Origin: Bacteroidales bacterium
GTDB lineage: Bacteria; Bacteroidota; Bacteroidia; Bacteroidales; Marinilabiliaceae
Length of the DNA stretch: 64,000 bases
Assembly: GCA_024401395.1 (NCBI GenBank)
Contig: JAKSLD010000004.1
Span: forward strand, 62,001 to 126,000
Direction: 5' to 3'
The position numbers and the translations under genes are program-made. Shown in pieces: positions 17,074-25,096 of this stretch (the first letter of the stretch is position 1; every line of letters begins with the position of its first letter). The notes under the pieces are model-generated. The model was not told where the DNA came from, made no database searches, and saw only the letters and a list, made by a program, of their open reading frames with translations.

Positions 17074-17108
17074 TAATAAAGAGGCCGACGCAATAAATGG
17101 TCAGCCTC
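17074..17108 (-). terminator. hairpin terminator/attenuator directly after the candidate precursor gene
   Basis: On the minus strand GAGGCTGAC pairs with GTCGGCCTC (nine pairs, one G-U) around a 10-base loop, followed by TTTATT. The hairpin starts six bases after the stop codon at 17114 and lies before the 69-aa and radical SAM genes. Partial termination here would give more peptide transcript than enzyme transcript. Confidence 0.75.
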
Positions 17109-17113
17109 ACTTT

Positions 17114-17308
17114 TCACGCTGTAATTTCACATTGTCGACAACCTTCTGGGGGTGCAATGCTTTGTCCGTTTTTAGTTGCACCACCTATAAGAGGTCTAGG
17201 TGTGTGCTGAGGACATCCAGCAGCATACGAACCAGTAGGAAGGTTCTTGGCAATCATCTTAGCTTTCTTATATTCTTTCATAGCTTTGTCGATTACGTAA
17301 TTTAACAT
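17114..17308 (-). CDS. candidate RiPP precursor peptide, 64 aa
   Basis: From the ATG at 17308 the product is a 64-residue peptide. Residues 1-22 form a Lys-rich helix suitable as a leader. From LPTGSYAAGCP onward the sequence becomes Gly/Pro/Thr-rich with three Cys (32, 57, 60) and ends in EGCRQCEITA, like a core region. An AAGGA Shine-Dalgarno-like box lies five bases before this ATG, which favours it over the in-frame TTG at 17374 (86 aa). It sits two genes above a radical SAM/SPASM enzyme and is followed at once by a terminator. I do not recognise the family, and the modification is unknown. Confidence 0.7.
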   Translation of the reverse strand: MLNYVIDKAMKEYKKAKMIAKNLPTGSYAAGCPQHTPRPLIGGATKNGQSIAPPEGCRQCEITA

Positions 17309-17378
17309 CTTTATCCTTTCAAGCGACTCGATTTCTTCTGCTCTTGAGGTTCTGGCAGCCAAGAGTTTCTGCAATGAT

Positions 17379-17594
17379 TTAACATTCTATTATACTTGTT
17401 ATTTCTTTTGCCATTGGCACATAACGATCCTTTATCCACTGGATAAATGCCAAACGTTTAGGATCTGAAACACCTAGCACTAAGGGATCAAAACAGCAAA
17501 ACATTTCTCTTAATTCTTCTCTCGTAAATGGAACGTTTATATATTCGTCCCAAACACCTCCGTCTATACGGTCGTAATAAACATGATATTTCAT
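17379..17594 (-). CDS. 71-aa protein of the radical SAM cluster, unknown
   Basis: This is a small mixed alpha/beta protein with no signal peptide and no recognised domain. Notable parts are an N-terminal strand (KYHVYYDRIDGG), a CC pair in REMFCCFDP and a C-terminal Cys as last residue. It ends 70 bases before the preferred precursor ATG and starts 25 bases after the stop of the coiled-coil gene, all on the same strand. It may be a cluster-specific accessory protein. Confidence 0.55.
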   Translation of the reverse strand: MKYHVYYDRIDGGVWDEYINVPFTREELREMFCCFDPLVLGVSDPKRLAFIQWIKDRYVPMAKEITSIIEC

Positions 17595-17618
17595 AATGAT
17601 ATTTTAATTTAAAATGTA

Positions 17619-18569
17619 CTATGCTGTAGCCCAAACAAAGAATATGATTATCAACACTAATATCAAGGCTAATGTGCCGAAGATGTACCCCAACCAGCCG
17701 TCTGCTACAAAGAACAGATACGCCAATAGTACTCCAGCAACTATCCAAAGTATCTTGTTGATTTTTTTATGCTTTGCCTCTTTGAGTATAGCTTCTTCTT
17801 TGCGTTTTTCAGCTGCCTTCTCTTCCTTGATACGCTGCTCTTCTTTTTGCGCCTTTTTTATAGCGGCTTTTTTCGCTTTTTCTTCTGCTAATCGTTCTTC
17901 TTCCTCCTTTTTTGCCTTGTAAATGTTTTGGATTTCTTCGTTGTCCTTGAATTTGTTGTTGGCAACATCTTCTAGTACTCGTGCATGATTTTTGTCCAAT
18001 ATTAAGAGCGTAGATGATGGATCGGATTCTTTTACATTTTTAATGTCGTCAGGGAGTTCTTGGTTTGACTCTTCGCATAGATGTTTTATTTTCGCAATGC
18101 TTTTGTATCTAAATTTGGAATGTTCTTTTATGTTCTTTTCGTTTATGGCTAGAGCGGAGAGAAATTCATCCGCATCTCCATTCGTTATTTTCTCGCTAAT
18201 TTCTAAGTTCTCATTCGCTATCCTTTTACATTCGCTAAGAAAAGCATCACATTCTTTGTCGTATTCGTCTAGATATTTTTCAAGCTTGTTACAGTATTCA
18301 GTATATGCCGCTTCTTCCTCTTCATGTTTGCGACGTTCTTTCTCTTCCGCCTCCATTTCCAGACGGTTTCTCTCATCTCGTTTCGCTTGGTATTCCGCAT
18401 TTCTTTCAGCCTGTACCTCTTCGTCAATCTGCTGAAAGAATTTACAATCCAATACCTCTTGCTCGACTTTGTGGCAGTGCGTGAATCCTCCGTCCAAAAA
18501 TGGACACCTTTTTTTATAAGGGCATTTGTCTGCCATTGCGTATTTTAATGCACTATCTAATATCCCCAT
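17619..18569 (-). CDS. Cys-cluster / coiled-coil / two-TM protein, first gene of the cluster
   Basis: This 316-residue protein has an unusual order. A short N-terminal Cys/His patch (Cys 16, 22, 32, 42 in KCPYKKRCPF, FTHCHK and LDC) could bind Zn or an Fe-S cluster. A very long Glu/Lys/Arg-rich coiled coil fills about residues 50-265. Two hydrophobic segments at the C-terminus (LWIVAGVLLAYLFFVADG and FGTLALILVLIIIFFVW) should anchor it in the membrane with the coiled coil in the cytoplasm. It could tether the pathway to the membrane. No family name can be given. Confidence 0.62.
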   Translation of the reverse strand: MGILDSALKYAMADKCPYKKRCPFLDGGFTHCHKVEQEVLDCKFFQQIDEEVQAERNAEYQAKRDERNRLEMEAEEKERRKHEEEEAAYTEYCNKLEKYLDEYDKECDAFLSECKRIANENLEISEKITNGDADEFLSALAINEKNIKEHSKFRYKSIAKIKHLCEESNQELPDDIKNVKESDPSSTLLILDKNHARVLEDVANNKFKDNEEIQNIYKAKKEEEERLAEEKAKKAAIKKAQKEEQRIKEEKAAEKRKEEAILKEAKHKKINKILWIVAGVLLAYLFFVADGWLGYIFGTLALILVLIIIFFVWATA

Positions 18570-18589
18570 GACTAAATTGTTTGATAATG

Positions 18590-18597
18590 CAAAAATA
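18590..18597 (-). promoter_or_regulatory. -7 element at the head of the minus-strand cluster
   Basis: On the minus strand TATTTTTG fits TAnnTTTG and lies 20 bases before the ATG at 18569. No other convincing promoter was seen inside the cluster down to 14.1 kb, which fits one transcript. Confidence 0.45.
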
Positions 18598-18741
18598 CAT
18601 GTAAATAAACTAAGAGTTGTTATTGTATAGTTATATACTCTTTTACTATAGTGTAATGAATTATTTGTCGATTAGCAAAATCACTAGAGTTTTCCCCTAG
18701 CAGTCTTTCCTACTTTATTGGCTAATTGAAGTACAAAACGG

Positions 18742-19695
18742 TCAAAATGGATTTTGGGACATGGGCAACGACATACAATCATTGCTGTATTCCAAAGACA
18801 ACGCATCACTATTTCCCTGCTCCGCGGCTTTCGTATACCACTCCACAGCCTTTGCGTAGTTTTGTTCTACACCTTTGCCATGTTCATAACAATGTCCTAA
18901 TTCATATTGAGCTATTGCCAGTCCCTGATTTGCGGCCTTGCTATACCACTCAAAGGCTTTGTTCTCGTCTTTCTCTACACCATATCCATGACCATAAGAA
19001 TATGCCAAATAGTATTGCGCGCTGGCATCATCCTGTTCGGCGGCCTTGACATACCACTCCACAGCCTTAGCATAATCTTGCTCTACGCCTTGCCCATGAC
19101 CATAACAATATCCTATATGCATTTGCGCACGTACCTGACCATGTTCTGCGGCCTTGCCATACCACTCCAAGGCCTTGACGTAGTCTTGCTCCACGCCATT
19201 CCCCTTGTAATAACAGTTTCCCAATGCATTTTGCGCCTCAGGCGAGTCCTCGTTGGCCGCCGCTTCCAAACATTGTATGGCATGTTTTGCATCAGCGACA
19301 CACCCATTCTTACCATCCAACAGATTGCTTCCCATCTCTGCCAACTTCAACAGCGACTCTTGTTCTCCCAGTTTATGCTTCTCTAAGCACGCATCAACAA
19401 GCCATGTGCATAGAATATCATTCATCAAACCCTTCGAAGCTGCAGATATATACAGGCCGATAGCCTTGTCAATATCTTTGTCTGTTCCATGACCGGTGTG
19501 ATAACAATTGCCCAAATTAGCTATTGAATAGTTGCAGTCTCGTTCTGCTGCTAAGGAAAACAATCGATAAGCTTTATCATAGTCCTGCTCGCATCCGTTT
19601 GTCCCTGTATAGAAAGACCATCCCCAATAGTTGAGGGTCAAAACCTCTTCATTTGATGCATTATCTATTAGCTTATTGTATTCTAGTTCAGTCAT
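18742..19695 (-). CDS. Sel1-like repeat protein
   Basis: The protein is made of tandem Sel1/TPR-like repeats of about 36 residues, with consensus like A-x-x-x-LG-x-CY-x-G-x-GVEQDYAKAVEWYxKAAEQG. At least five are clear from about residue 50 to the C-terminus. Such proteins act as scaffolds in protein complexes. There is no signal peptide when the ATG at 19695 is used; the in-frame GTG at 19716 adds seven residues. It lies upstream of the candidate RiPP genes on the same strand but 172 bases away. A functional link is unproven. Confidence 0.85.
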   Translation of the reverse strand: MTELEYNKLIDNASNEEVLTLNYWGWSFYTGTNGCEQDYDKAYRLFSLAAERDCNYSIANLGNCYHTGHGTDKDIDKAIGLYISAASKGLMNDILCTWLVDACLEKHKLGEQESLLKLAEMGSNLLDGKNGCVADAKHAIQCLEAAANEDSPEAQNALGNCYYKGNGVEQDYVKALEWYGKAAEHGQVRAQMHIGYCYGHGQGVEQDYAKAVEWYVKAAEQDDASAQYYLAYSYGHGYGVEKDENKAFEWYSKAANQGLAIAQYELGHCYEHGKGVEQNYAKAVEWYTKAAEQGNSDALSLEYSNDCMSLPMSQNPF

Positions 19696-19809
19696 GATTG
19701 TCTTGTATAAAAACACTAAAGATGTTAACCAATGTAAAATTACAGCATATAAACATATTTATACTGTAGGTAGAGTAATAGACATTCTTACTTGTACGTC
19801 AAGTGTTAT

Positions 19810-20040
19810 TTACAAATCTTCTTCCTTCATCTCCCTCTCCAGCTCTTCACCCAATTCTTTCAACAGATTCTTACCCAAGGCTTTAGATATCCGCACCAAC
19901 AATGACACACTCATGTCGTCACGGTCGTATATGTCATATATGTTCACACGATCGCACCCTATCTTGTCTGCAAGCCACTTCGGTTTGCGCTCGATTTTCT
20001 CCAATTCTTGCTTTATAGTTTCGCCGATATGCAGTTTCAT
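19810..20040 (-). CDS. XRE-family helix-turn-helix regulator
   Basis: From the ATG at 20040 this is a 76-residue DNA-binding protein with the usual XRE pattern: MKLHIGETIKQELE, then KPKWLADKIGCDRVNIYDIYDR (HTH), then LLVRISKALGKNL, and an acidic tail. Small stand-alone XRE proteins of this type are common in Bacteroidota and often sit in mobile or defence regions. It is divergent from nothing nearby. It is 115 bases upstream of the Sel1 gene and could regulate the minus-strand genes. Confidence 0.82.
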   Translation of the reverse strand: MKLHIGETIKQELEKIERKPKWLADKIGCDRVNIYDIYDRDDMSVSLLVRISKALGKNLLKELGEELEREMKEEDL

Positions 20041-20491
20041 AACCAAAAACAATTCATCCTTCGGCTCCTGTTGGACAGTAGATTTTTTATAAAACGAAAA
20101 AAGGCGTGGAACCATATTGTTACTCGTCCCACAGCCAGAGGTCTTCGCTACCTATCAGTCAAGAACGAGCAACGCAGACACCACACCGTGCTGTATACAT
20201 ACATAGCCACATGGTCCATGCTAAAGCACAAACCACCATGGCGCATATAATACACACCCATGGACGCCTATCGTTGCCTGGTCTTTTGACTGATAATGAA
20301 AGTTGCGAAGTTTCTGACTGTCAAAACCCAAGCGTCAATATACGCCTACAAAATATATTTCATCCCTTGCCACCCGATTACGGTGTGGTTCAGGACGCGA
20401 CAAATTTAATACTTTTTAATTATAACACAACACGCCAGACATCCTTCTCGTCAAAAACAAATACATCCCCCCACCATACATGCGTAGAGAC
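20041..20491. other. gene-free stretch at the right boundary of the repeat-bounded segment
   Basis: No convincing gene, RNA or clear hairpin was found. Frames here have no recognisable protein features. The sequence ends exactly where copy 2 of the 911-bp repeat begins. Confidence 0.6.
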
Positions 20492-20579
20492 TGAGAGTGT
20501 GGATGAGTATATGGGGGCTTTGGAGAGGTTGGCGGGGTAGAAATGCAGAAGAATTACTATTTGATTTGTTTTTTTTTCT

Positions 20580-20587
20580 TACATTTG
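20580..20587 (+). promoter_or_regulatory. -7 element of the efflux operon promoter
   Basis: TACATTTG fits TAnnTTTG, about 190 bases before the preferred tolC ATG. It would drive the tolC-hlyD-MFS operon. Confidence 0.55.
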
Positions 20588-20703
20588 CGGTCGGTTTTGG
20601 ATTTCGTAATTAATAGTGCTCGAAATTCTTCTTCTGATTTTTCCCTGATCTGAGAGGTTTGTAGTGCATTGTGGCAAACGTGTGGTTTGTCCGAGCCTAG
20701 ATG

Positions 20704-20755
20704 GTTCATTTATTCGTATTTCCGGGGGAAGGAATAAATATGACGAATAATGAAC
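20704..20755 (+). promoter_or_regulatory. leader hairpin before the intact tolC gene
   Basis: This has the same 13-bp stem with one bulge as at 13069-13120. It lies between promoter and start codon and is a likely site of drug- or regulator-responsive control. Confidence 0.5.
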
Positions 20756-20779
20756 TGTAATAATACGTCTATAATCTTA

Positions 20780-22165
20780 ATGAACAAACACAAGTTTCTT
20801 TGTGCTCTGGCTGTCACGATGATAGTCGGAGCAAGTTGCTGTTGTGTGCCTATGTATGCGCAGCCAAGAATGAGTCTTCAGTCGCTTTTTGCCATGGCTG
20901 ACCAGCAGAGTCAGCACATCAAGGTCAGTGAAGAGGCATTGAAGGCAGCAGAAGAAGGGGTATCATCGGCGAAATCAGCATTGCTTCCAAGTGTAGAATT
21001 GAGTGTGCAAGGTTCCTACACCGGCAATGCATTCCTTATGTCGCGAGGTTTTTCGACCAGAGGTGCAACGGAATACATCGTTCCGGGTCTTGGGCCTCAA
21101 AATGTGCAGAATGGCAAGCAACCAACACCGCATTGGGGCAACAGTTTCACGGCCCAGGTGAGTCAGGTAATCTACGCTGGTGGCGCTATCCGCTCAGGAA
21201 TAGAGATGTCAAAACTGGGTTGCCAGATGGCAGAACTTGATGTGGAGAAGAATCGTCAGGAGGTGCGATTTCTGCTTACCGGCTATTACCTTGACCTTTA
21301 CAAATTGCAAAACCAGTCGCAGGTAATAGCGAAGAACATTGAACTAACGGAAAGGGTTATCGAACAGATGAAAGTTCGCAGAGAACAGGGAACTGTACTG
21401 AATAATGACATAACCCGGTACGATATGCAACTGCAGAGCCTGCTTCTTGCCAAGACACAATTGGATGATTCGCAGAAGATAATACGTCATCAGATAGCCA
21501 CAATGATCCACTTACCAGAGGGGAAAGATTTTGAAGTGGACGCGAATGCTCTCGAAGAAGAAGGTATGGCACTCAAGGCACTCACTTCCGAGGAGTTGTG
21601 GCAACAGTCGGCATCCGAAAACAACATAGACATCCGTCAGGCTTCACTTGCTACGGAAATATCCGAACAAAAGATAAAGAACACACGTGCGTCATCACTT
21701 CCAACGGTGGCTATTGTTGCCGAAAACAACCTATTTGGTCCGTATACCTCTGACCTGATTCCGAAGAATGCCAATGTCAACGTGTGGTTTGTTGGAATAG
21801 GAGTAAAGTACAACCTGTCAAGTCTTTGGAAGAACAATCACGACATACGTAAGGCAAAGTACGAGAGTACTCAAGTGCGCGAAAATGTGCAGATAGTGCG
21901 AGAAGGCATAGAAAATGGGGTACAGGCTAACTACATCAATCTGTTGACCAGTTCGGTGGTGGTAAGTACACAAGAGAAGCAAGTGGAGCTTGCAGAGCAA
22001 AACTATACGGTAGTCAAGAGTCGTTACGACAATGATCTCACATTGCTTACAGATATGCTAGATGCTTCAAACATGAAACTCTCTGCCGACATGGCATTGG
22101 TAAATGCCCGTATCGATATGCTCTACAACTATTTCAAACTAAAATACATGACAAATACACTATAA
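20780..22165 (+). CDS. TolC-type outer-membrane efflux protein
   Basis: This is an outer-membrane channel of tripartite efflux pumps. From the ATG at 20780 it has 461 residues with a signal peptide (MNKHKFLCALAVTMIVGASCCC...YAQP). Two related helical/barrel halves typical of the OEP family (PF02321) can be seen, with long heptad-like segments (SQHIKVSEEALKAAEEG; LAEQNYTVVKSRYDNDL). A start at 20750 adds ten residues and would spoil the leader. Two bases separate it from the membrane-fusion gene. Its first 207 codons are duplicated upstream. Confidence 0.92.
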   Translation: MNKHKFLCALAVTMIVGASCCCVPMYAQPRMSLQSLFAMADQQSQHIKVSEEALKAAEEGVSSAKSALLPSVELSVQGSYTGNAFLMSRGFSTRGATEYIVPGLGPQNVQNGKQPTPHWGNSFTAQVSQVIYAGGAIRSGIEMSKLGCQMAELDVEKNRQEVRFLLTGYYLDLYKLQNQSQVIAKNIELTERVIEQMKVRREQGTVLNNDITRYDMQLQSLLLAKTQLDDSQKIIRHQIATMIHLPEGKDFEVDANALEEEGMALKALTSEELWQQSASENNIDIRQASLATEISEQKIKNTRASSLPTVAIVAENNLFGPYTSDLIPKNANVNVWFVGIGVKYNLSSLWKNNHDIRKAKYESTQVRENVQIVREGIENGVQANYINLLTSSVVVSTQEKQVELAEQNYTVVKSRYDNDLTLLTDMLDASNMKLSADMALVNARIDMLYNYFKLKYMTNTL

Positions 22166-22166
22166 T

Positions 22167-23195
22167 ATGGAAAAGAATAAGATTTCAACATACATTTACA
22201 ATACAGTCGTAATACTGTGTATAGCATGTGGTACAGTTTACGCCATAAGTCAGTTCGTACGATTCGGTAGTGGTGAAGTTACCGATAATGCTCGTGTTTG
22301 TCAGAACATTGTGCCACAGAACTGCCGTGTACAAGGTTTTATTCGCGAGGTACGATTCAGCGAATTTGAGGAGGTAAAGAAGGGCGATACACTTGTCATT
22401 ATTGAAGATGCCGAGTTTCGTCTTCGTCTGGCGCAGGCTGAGGCCGATCTTACACGAGCCGAACGCGGTTCTCAGGGTACAGCGAGCAGTATCAATACCA
22501 CAAAGAGCAGTATCAGCGTTACCGATGCCAGTATTGAGGCGGCTCGTATACAGATGGAGAATGCAGAAAGGGAAGATACCCGGTTTCTGAAACTTCTTCA
22601 GCAAGATGCCGTCACTCGGCAGCAATATGACAATGTTCACACAGCCTATCTAAGTGCCAAGGCGGGGTATGAGCAGGTGCTTCGTTCCCGAGATACACAA
22701 ACGGCAGTTGTTGCAGAACAAGGGCATCATCTCTCGGCTTCCGAGGCCGTCATAGAACTGGCGCGAGCACAGGTAGATATTGCCCGATTGAATCTGTCGT
22801 ATTGCTATATTATTGCCACCTGCGATGGTGTGGCGGGCCGAAAAGATATCAATGTAGGTCAGTTGGTTAACCCAGGGCAGACGATGGTGAGCATCGTTGA
22901 CAAGAACGAGAAATGGGTGGAGGCAAACTATCAGGAGTCGCAGATGCCGAACGTGAAGGTGGGTGACAAGGTTCGCTTTACCGCCGATGCCGTTCCGGGT
23001 GTGGAATACACAGGTGTGGTGGAGCGTATCTCCGATGCTACCGGAAGTGCGTTCTCGCTGATTCCTATCGACAATGCCACAGGCAATTTCGTAAAGGTGG
23101 AGCAGCGTGTGACGGTTCGTGTGAAGATTGACGCGTGCGATGAGTTGAAGAAGTTGCATGGCGGTTATAATGTGGTTTGTAAGGTTGAAGAGTAA
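22167..23195 (+). CDS. HlyD/EmrA-type membrane fusion protein
   Basis: This is the periplasmic adaptor of a tripartite exporter, 342 residues. It has an N-terminal membrane anchor (YNTVVILCIACGTVYAISQF), a first lipoyl-like half (VQGFIREVRFSEFEEVKKGDTLVII), a coiled-coil hairpin (RLRLAQAEADLTRAER... SEAVIELARAQVDIA), the second lipoyl half (CDGVAGRKDINVGQLVNPGQ) and a beta-barrel part. Its stop overlaps the ATG of the MFS gene (TAATG). The order TolC-EmrA-EmrB matches multidrug efflux operons of Bacteroidota. Confidence 0.92.
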   Translation: MEKNKISTYIYNTVVILCIACGTVYAISQFVRFGSGEVTDNARVCQNIVPQNCRVQGFIREVRFSEFEEVKKGDTLVIIEDAEFRLRLAQAEADLTRAERGSQGTASSINTTKSSISVTDASIEAARIQMENAEREDTRFLKLLQQDAVTRQQYDNVHTAYLSAKAGYEQVLRSRDTQTAVVAEQGHHLSASEAVIELARAQVDIARLNLSYCYIIATCDGVAGRKDINVGQLVNPGQTMVSIVDKNEKWVEANYQESQMPNVKVGDKVRFTADAVPGVEYTGVVERISDATGSAFSLIPIDNATGNFVKVEQRVTVRVKIDACDELKKLHGGYNVVCKVEE

Positions 23196-24820
23196 TGGGA
23201 CGACTGACAGAATTTCTGATGAAGGCACCACCGCCACCATCGGGCATGGGGTTCGCTATGCCGATGATGAAGGGATGGGTGCCTCGCAGGTTGCAACCGT
23301 GGATTTACGTTCTTACGGCTTTGTGCTTCCAGTTCTCGGGAGGCATGTATCTGGGTGCGCTGGATGAGATTCGTGGCACCACGAACTTCATGATCGAGGA
23401 CGTAATGTTTCTGCTCTATGCCACGCTGGCAGGTATGGCGGTGTGGTTCCCGATGCTGTTCAGGATGAAGTTCCGCTTCACCAATCAGCAGCTCCTCTGC
23501 ACCTCAGCCATCGTCATGGGTTTCTGCAACGTGATCACGATGCATAGTCACTCGATGACCGTATTGGTTGTGGCATGTTTCATTGCAGGAATAGCCAAGA
23601 TACAAGGCACATTCGAGTGTATGAGTAACATTCAGTTGTGGATTACGCCAAAGCGTGACTTTGCTGTATTCTTTCCAGTGCTCCATATAATCCTTCTTAC
23701 AGCAATAGAGGGCAGTGGATGGCTTGCGGCATGGCTGGGACATCATTTCACATGGGAGATGATGCACGTTTTTACTGTGGGCACAATGTCATTCGTGTTG
23801 CTGACGCAGATTGTCCTGTGTCGTCCGTTCTGTCCTATGCCCAACCGCTTTTCTTTGAAAGGAACCGATTGGCAGGGAGCGCTGCTCATCTGCGTGACGA
23901 TGCTCCTCATTTCGTACATCTTTGTCTATGGTGATTACTATCGGTGGTTTGCAAACCAGCATATAAGAATGGTGGGTGCGTTTAGCCTACTCTTTGCAGG
24001 GCTTACGCTCTATCGACTTATTCAAAACCGCTATCCATATGTTGAACTGCAACTGCTGAAGTGCAGGAACGTAGTGCCGATACTCATAGTCGTCACCTTG
24101 GCAGAACTTGCTTTCGGTGCCGAGCACACGCTTGAGGAGATACTTTACACCGAGATTGTAGGACTTGAAGAGTTGACCAAGGAGAGTCAGTACCTATGGG
24201 CTTTGCCAGGTATGTTTCTAGGCATTGCGCTCGACCTATACTGGCTGAAGGTTCAGAAGTGGAAAATCTGGAAACTGATAGGCATAGCTTTCCTATCAAT
24301 CAGCGCATATGCTATGCTCATGCACACCACAGTGAGTATGGCTGTGAACATCGAGCAGTATCGCCTGGCTATCCTGCTTCGCGGCTTCGGCTACGGCATC
24401 CTTGCACCGACGCTGATGTGGGCGCTGGACGAATCGGTACCAAGTCTTGAACAGTTCTTCATGGGCCTGTTCGTATTCAACATTGTTCACATGTATCTCG
24501 GCGGTGCCATGGGGTATGGTTTCTACACCACAATCTTCTCGCATTTCCTCAATGAGGACATGATGCACTACGGTCGTCAGTTGACACAAACCAACATCGA
24601 CCTTGCACATTTCAACTTTGGCGAATTTATGGGTGGTGACTATCTGCACTCCATGATGCTAGTGGCGATAAAGCAGGTGTATGGTTACGTTATTTGGTTC
24701 TCCCTCATTCTGGCATCCATCTTCTTGTTGTGCGACATTCCAGCCGTGAGAACAAATATCCGCAAAGTACCACGCTGGCCAGTGTTTGCGATAGAATATC
24801 TGTCAAGAAAGTACAAGTAA
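23195..24820 (+). CDS. MFS (DHA2/EmrB-type) multidrug transporter
   Basis: This inner-membrane proton-coupled drug exporter has 541 residues and many membrane segments, in keeping with the 14-TM DHA2 family. The sequence begins with a short proline-rich cytoplasmic part (KAPPPPSGMG). Unlike classical EmrB, the family motif at the N-terminus is weak, as in other Bacteroidota members. It is the last gene of the efflux operon and is followed by a terminator. The substrate is unknown. Confidence 0.88.
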   Translation: MGRLTEFLMKAPPPPSGMGFAMPMMKGWVPRRLQPWIYVLTALCFQFSGGMYLGALDEIRGTTNFMIEDVMFLLYATLAGMAVWFPMLFRMKFRFTNQQLLCTSAIVMGFCNVITMHSHSMTVLVVACFIAGIAKIQGTFECMSNIQLWITPKRDFAVFFPVLHIILLTAIEGSGWLAAWLGHHFTWEMMHVFTVGTMSFVLLTQIVLCRPFCPMPNRFSLKGTDWQGALLICVTMLLISYIFVYGDYYRWFANQHIRMVGAFSLLFAGLTLYRLIQNRYPYVELQLLKCRNVVPILIVVTLAELAFGAEHTLEEILYTEIVGLEELTKESQYLWALPGMFLGIALDLYWLKVQKWKIWKLIGIAFLSISAYAMLMHTTVSMAVNIEQYRLAILLRGFGYGILAPTLMWALDESVPSLEQFFMGLFVFNIVHMYLGGAMGYGFYTTIFSHFLNEDMMHYGRQLTQTNIDLAHFNFGEFMGGDYLHSMMLVAIKQVYGYVIWFSLILASIFLLCDIPAVRTNIRKVPRWPVFAIEYLSRKYK

Positions 24821-24833
24821 GAGCGTAATATCT

Positions 24834-24867
24834 AAATTCCCAATATCCTTACCGATGTTGGGAATTT
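24834..24867 (+). terminator. terminator of the efflux operon
   Basis: AAATTCCCAA and TTGGGAATTT form a perfect 10-bp stem with a 14-base loop directly after the MFS gene. Confidence 0.75.
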
Positions 24868-24930
24868 TAACGTAAGAAAGCTACCATCATAAGGGGAAAG
24901 ATAGAAGAGCAAGAAAAGGAAGGTGGGGAA

Positions 24931-24989
24931 TATAAGGCTGCGTGCAGTCTTTGTCAATGGAGGGTAGCTGCTGGTACAATGGAAGTACC
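24931..24989. repeat. leader repeat of the basic-protein gene family
   Basis: This 59-base segment is nearly identical (one mismatch seen) to 12656-12714. It lies upstream of the intact gene at 25097 and shows that the leader is duplicated together with the gene. Confidence 0.8.
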
Positions 24990-25010
24990 TTGTTCATCGT
25001 AATTTTTTTA
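24988..25010 (+). repeat. dispersed CTTGTTCATCG element, copy 1
   Basis: CCTTGTTCATCGTAATTTTTTT lies in the leader of the 25097 gene. The core recurs at 48231, 55062 and 55139. It ends in a T-run. Confidence 0.75.
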
Positions 25011-25096
25011 TTCGATAAGTGTAACCTTACATCGGTATGCTACGTAAAAAATGAAAAAACAAATACAAACACCTTACAATTAATACAGAACTCGAT

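Larger units (their letters stand above)
20492..21402. repeat. 911-bp direct repeat, copy 2 (partner 12857-13767)
   Basis: This is the copy that leads into the intact tolC-type gene. Its first 49 bases are the last 15 codons and stop of the 25097-25576 gene family, here without the rest of that gene. At 12883-12885 versus 20518-20520 this copy has CTT, like the intact family member, whereas copy 1 has GGG. Confidence 0.92.

Noticed and set aside
17308-17374. TTG at 17374 as start of the precursor gene (86 aa)
   Set aside because: The ATG at 17308 has an AAGGA box at good spacing, and the TTG start gives an Arg/Glu-rich extension; still possible, but less likely.
17614-18548. Plus-strand frames over the coiled-coil gene
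   Set aside because: They are antisense to a long Glu/Lys-rich coding region, which often leaves open frames rich in Ser/Phe/Leu.
20106-20540. Open frame of 144 codons before copy 2 of the 911-bp repeat
   Set aside because: The last 15 codons are the repeated gene tail; the rest is His/Ser/Thr-rich low-quality sequence with no motifs, so it is an accidental frame.
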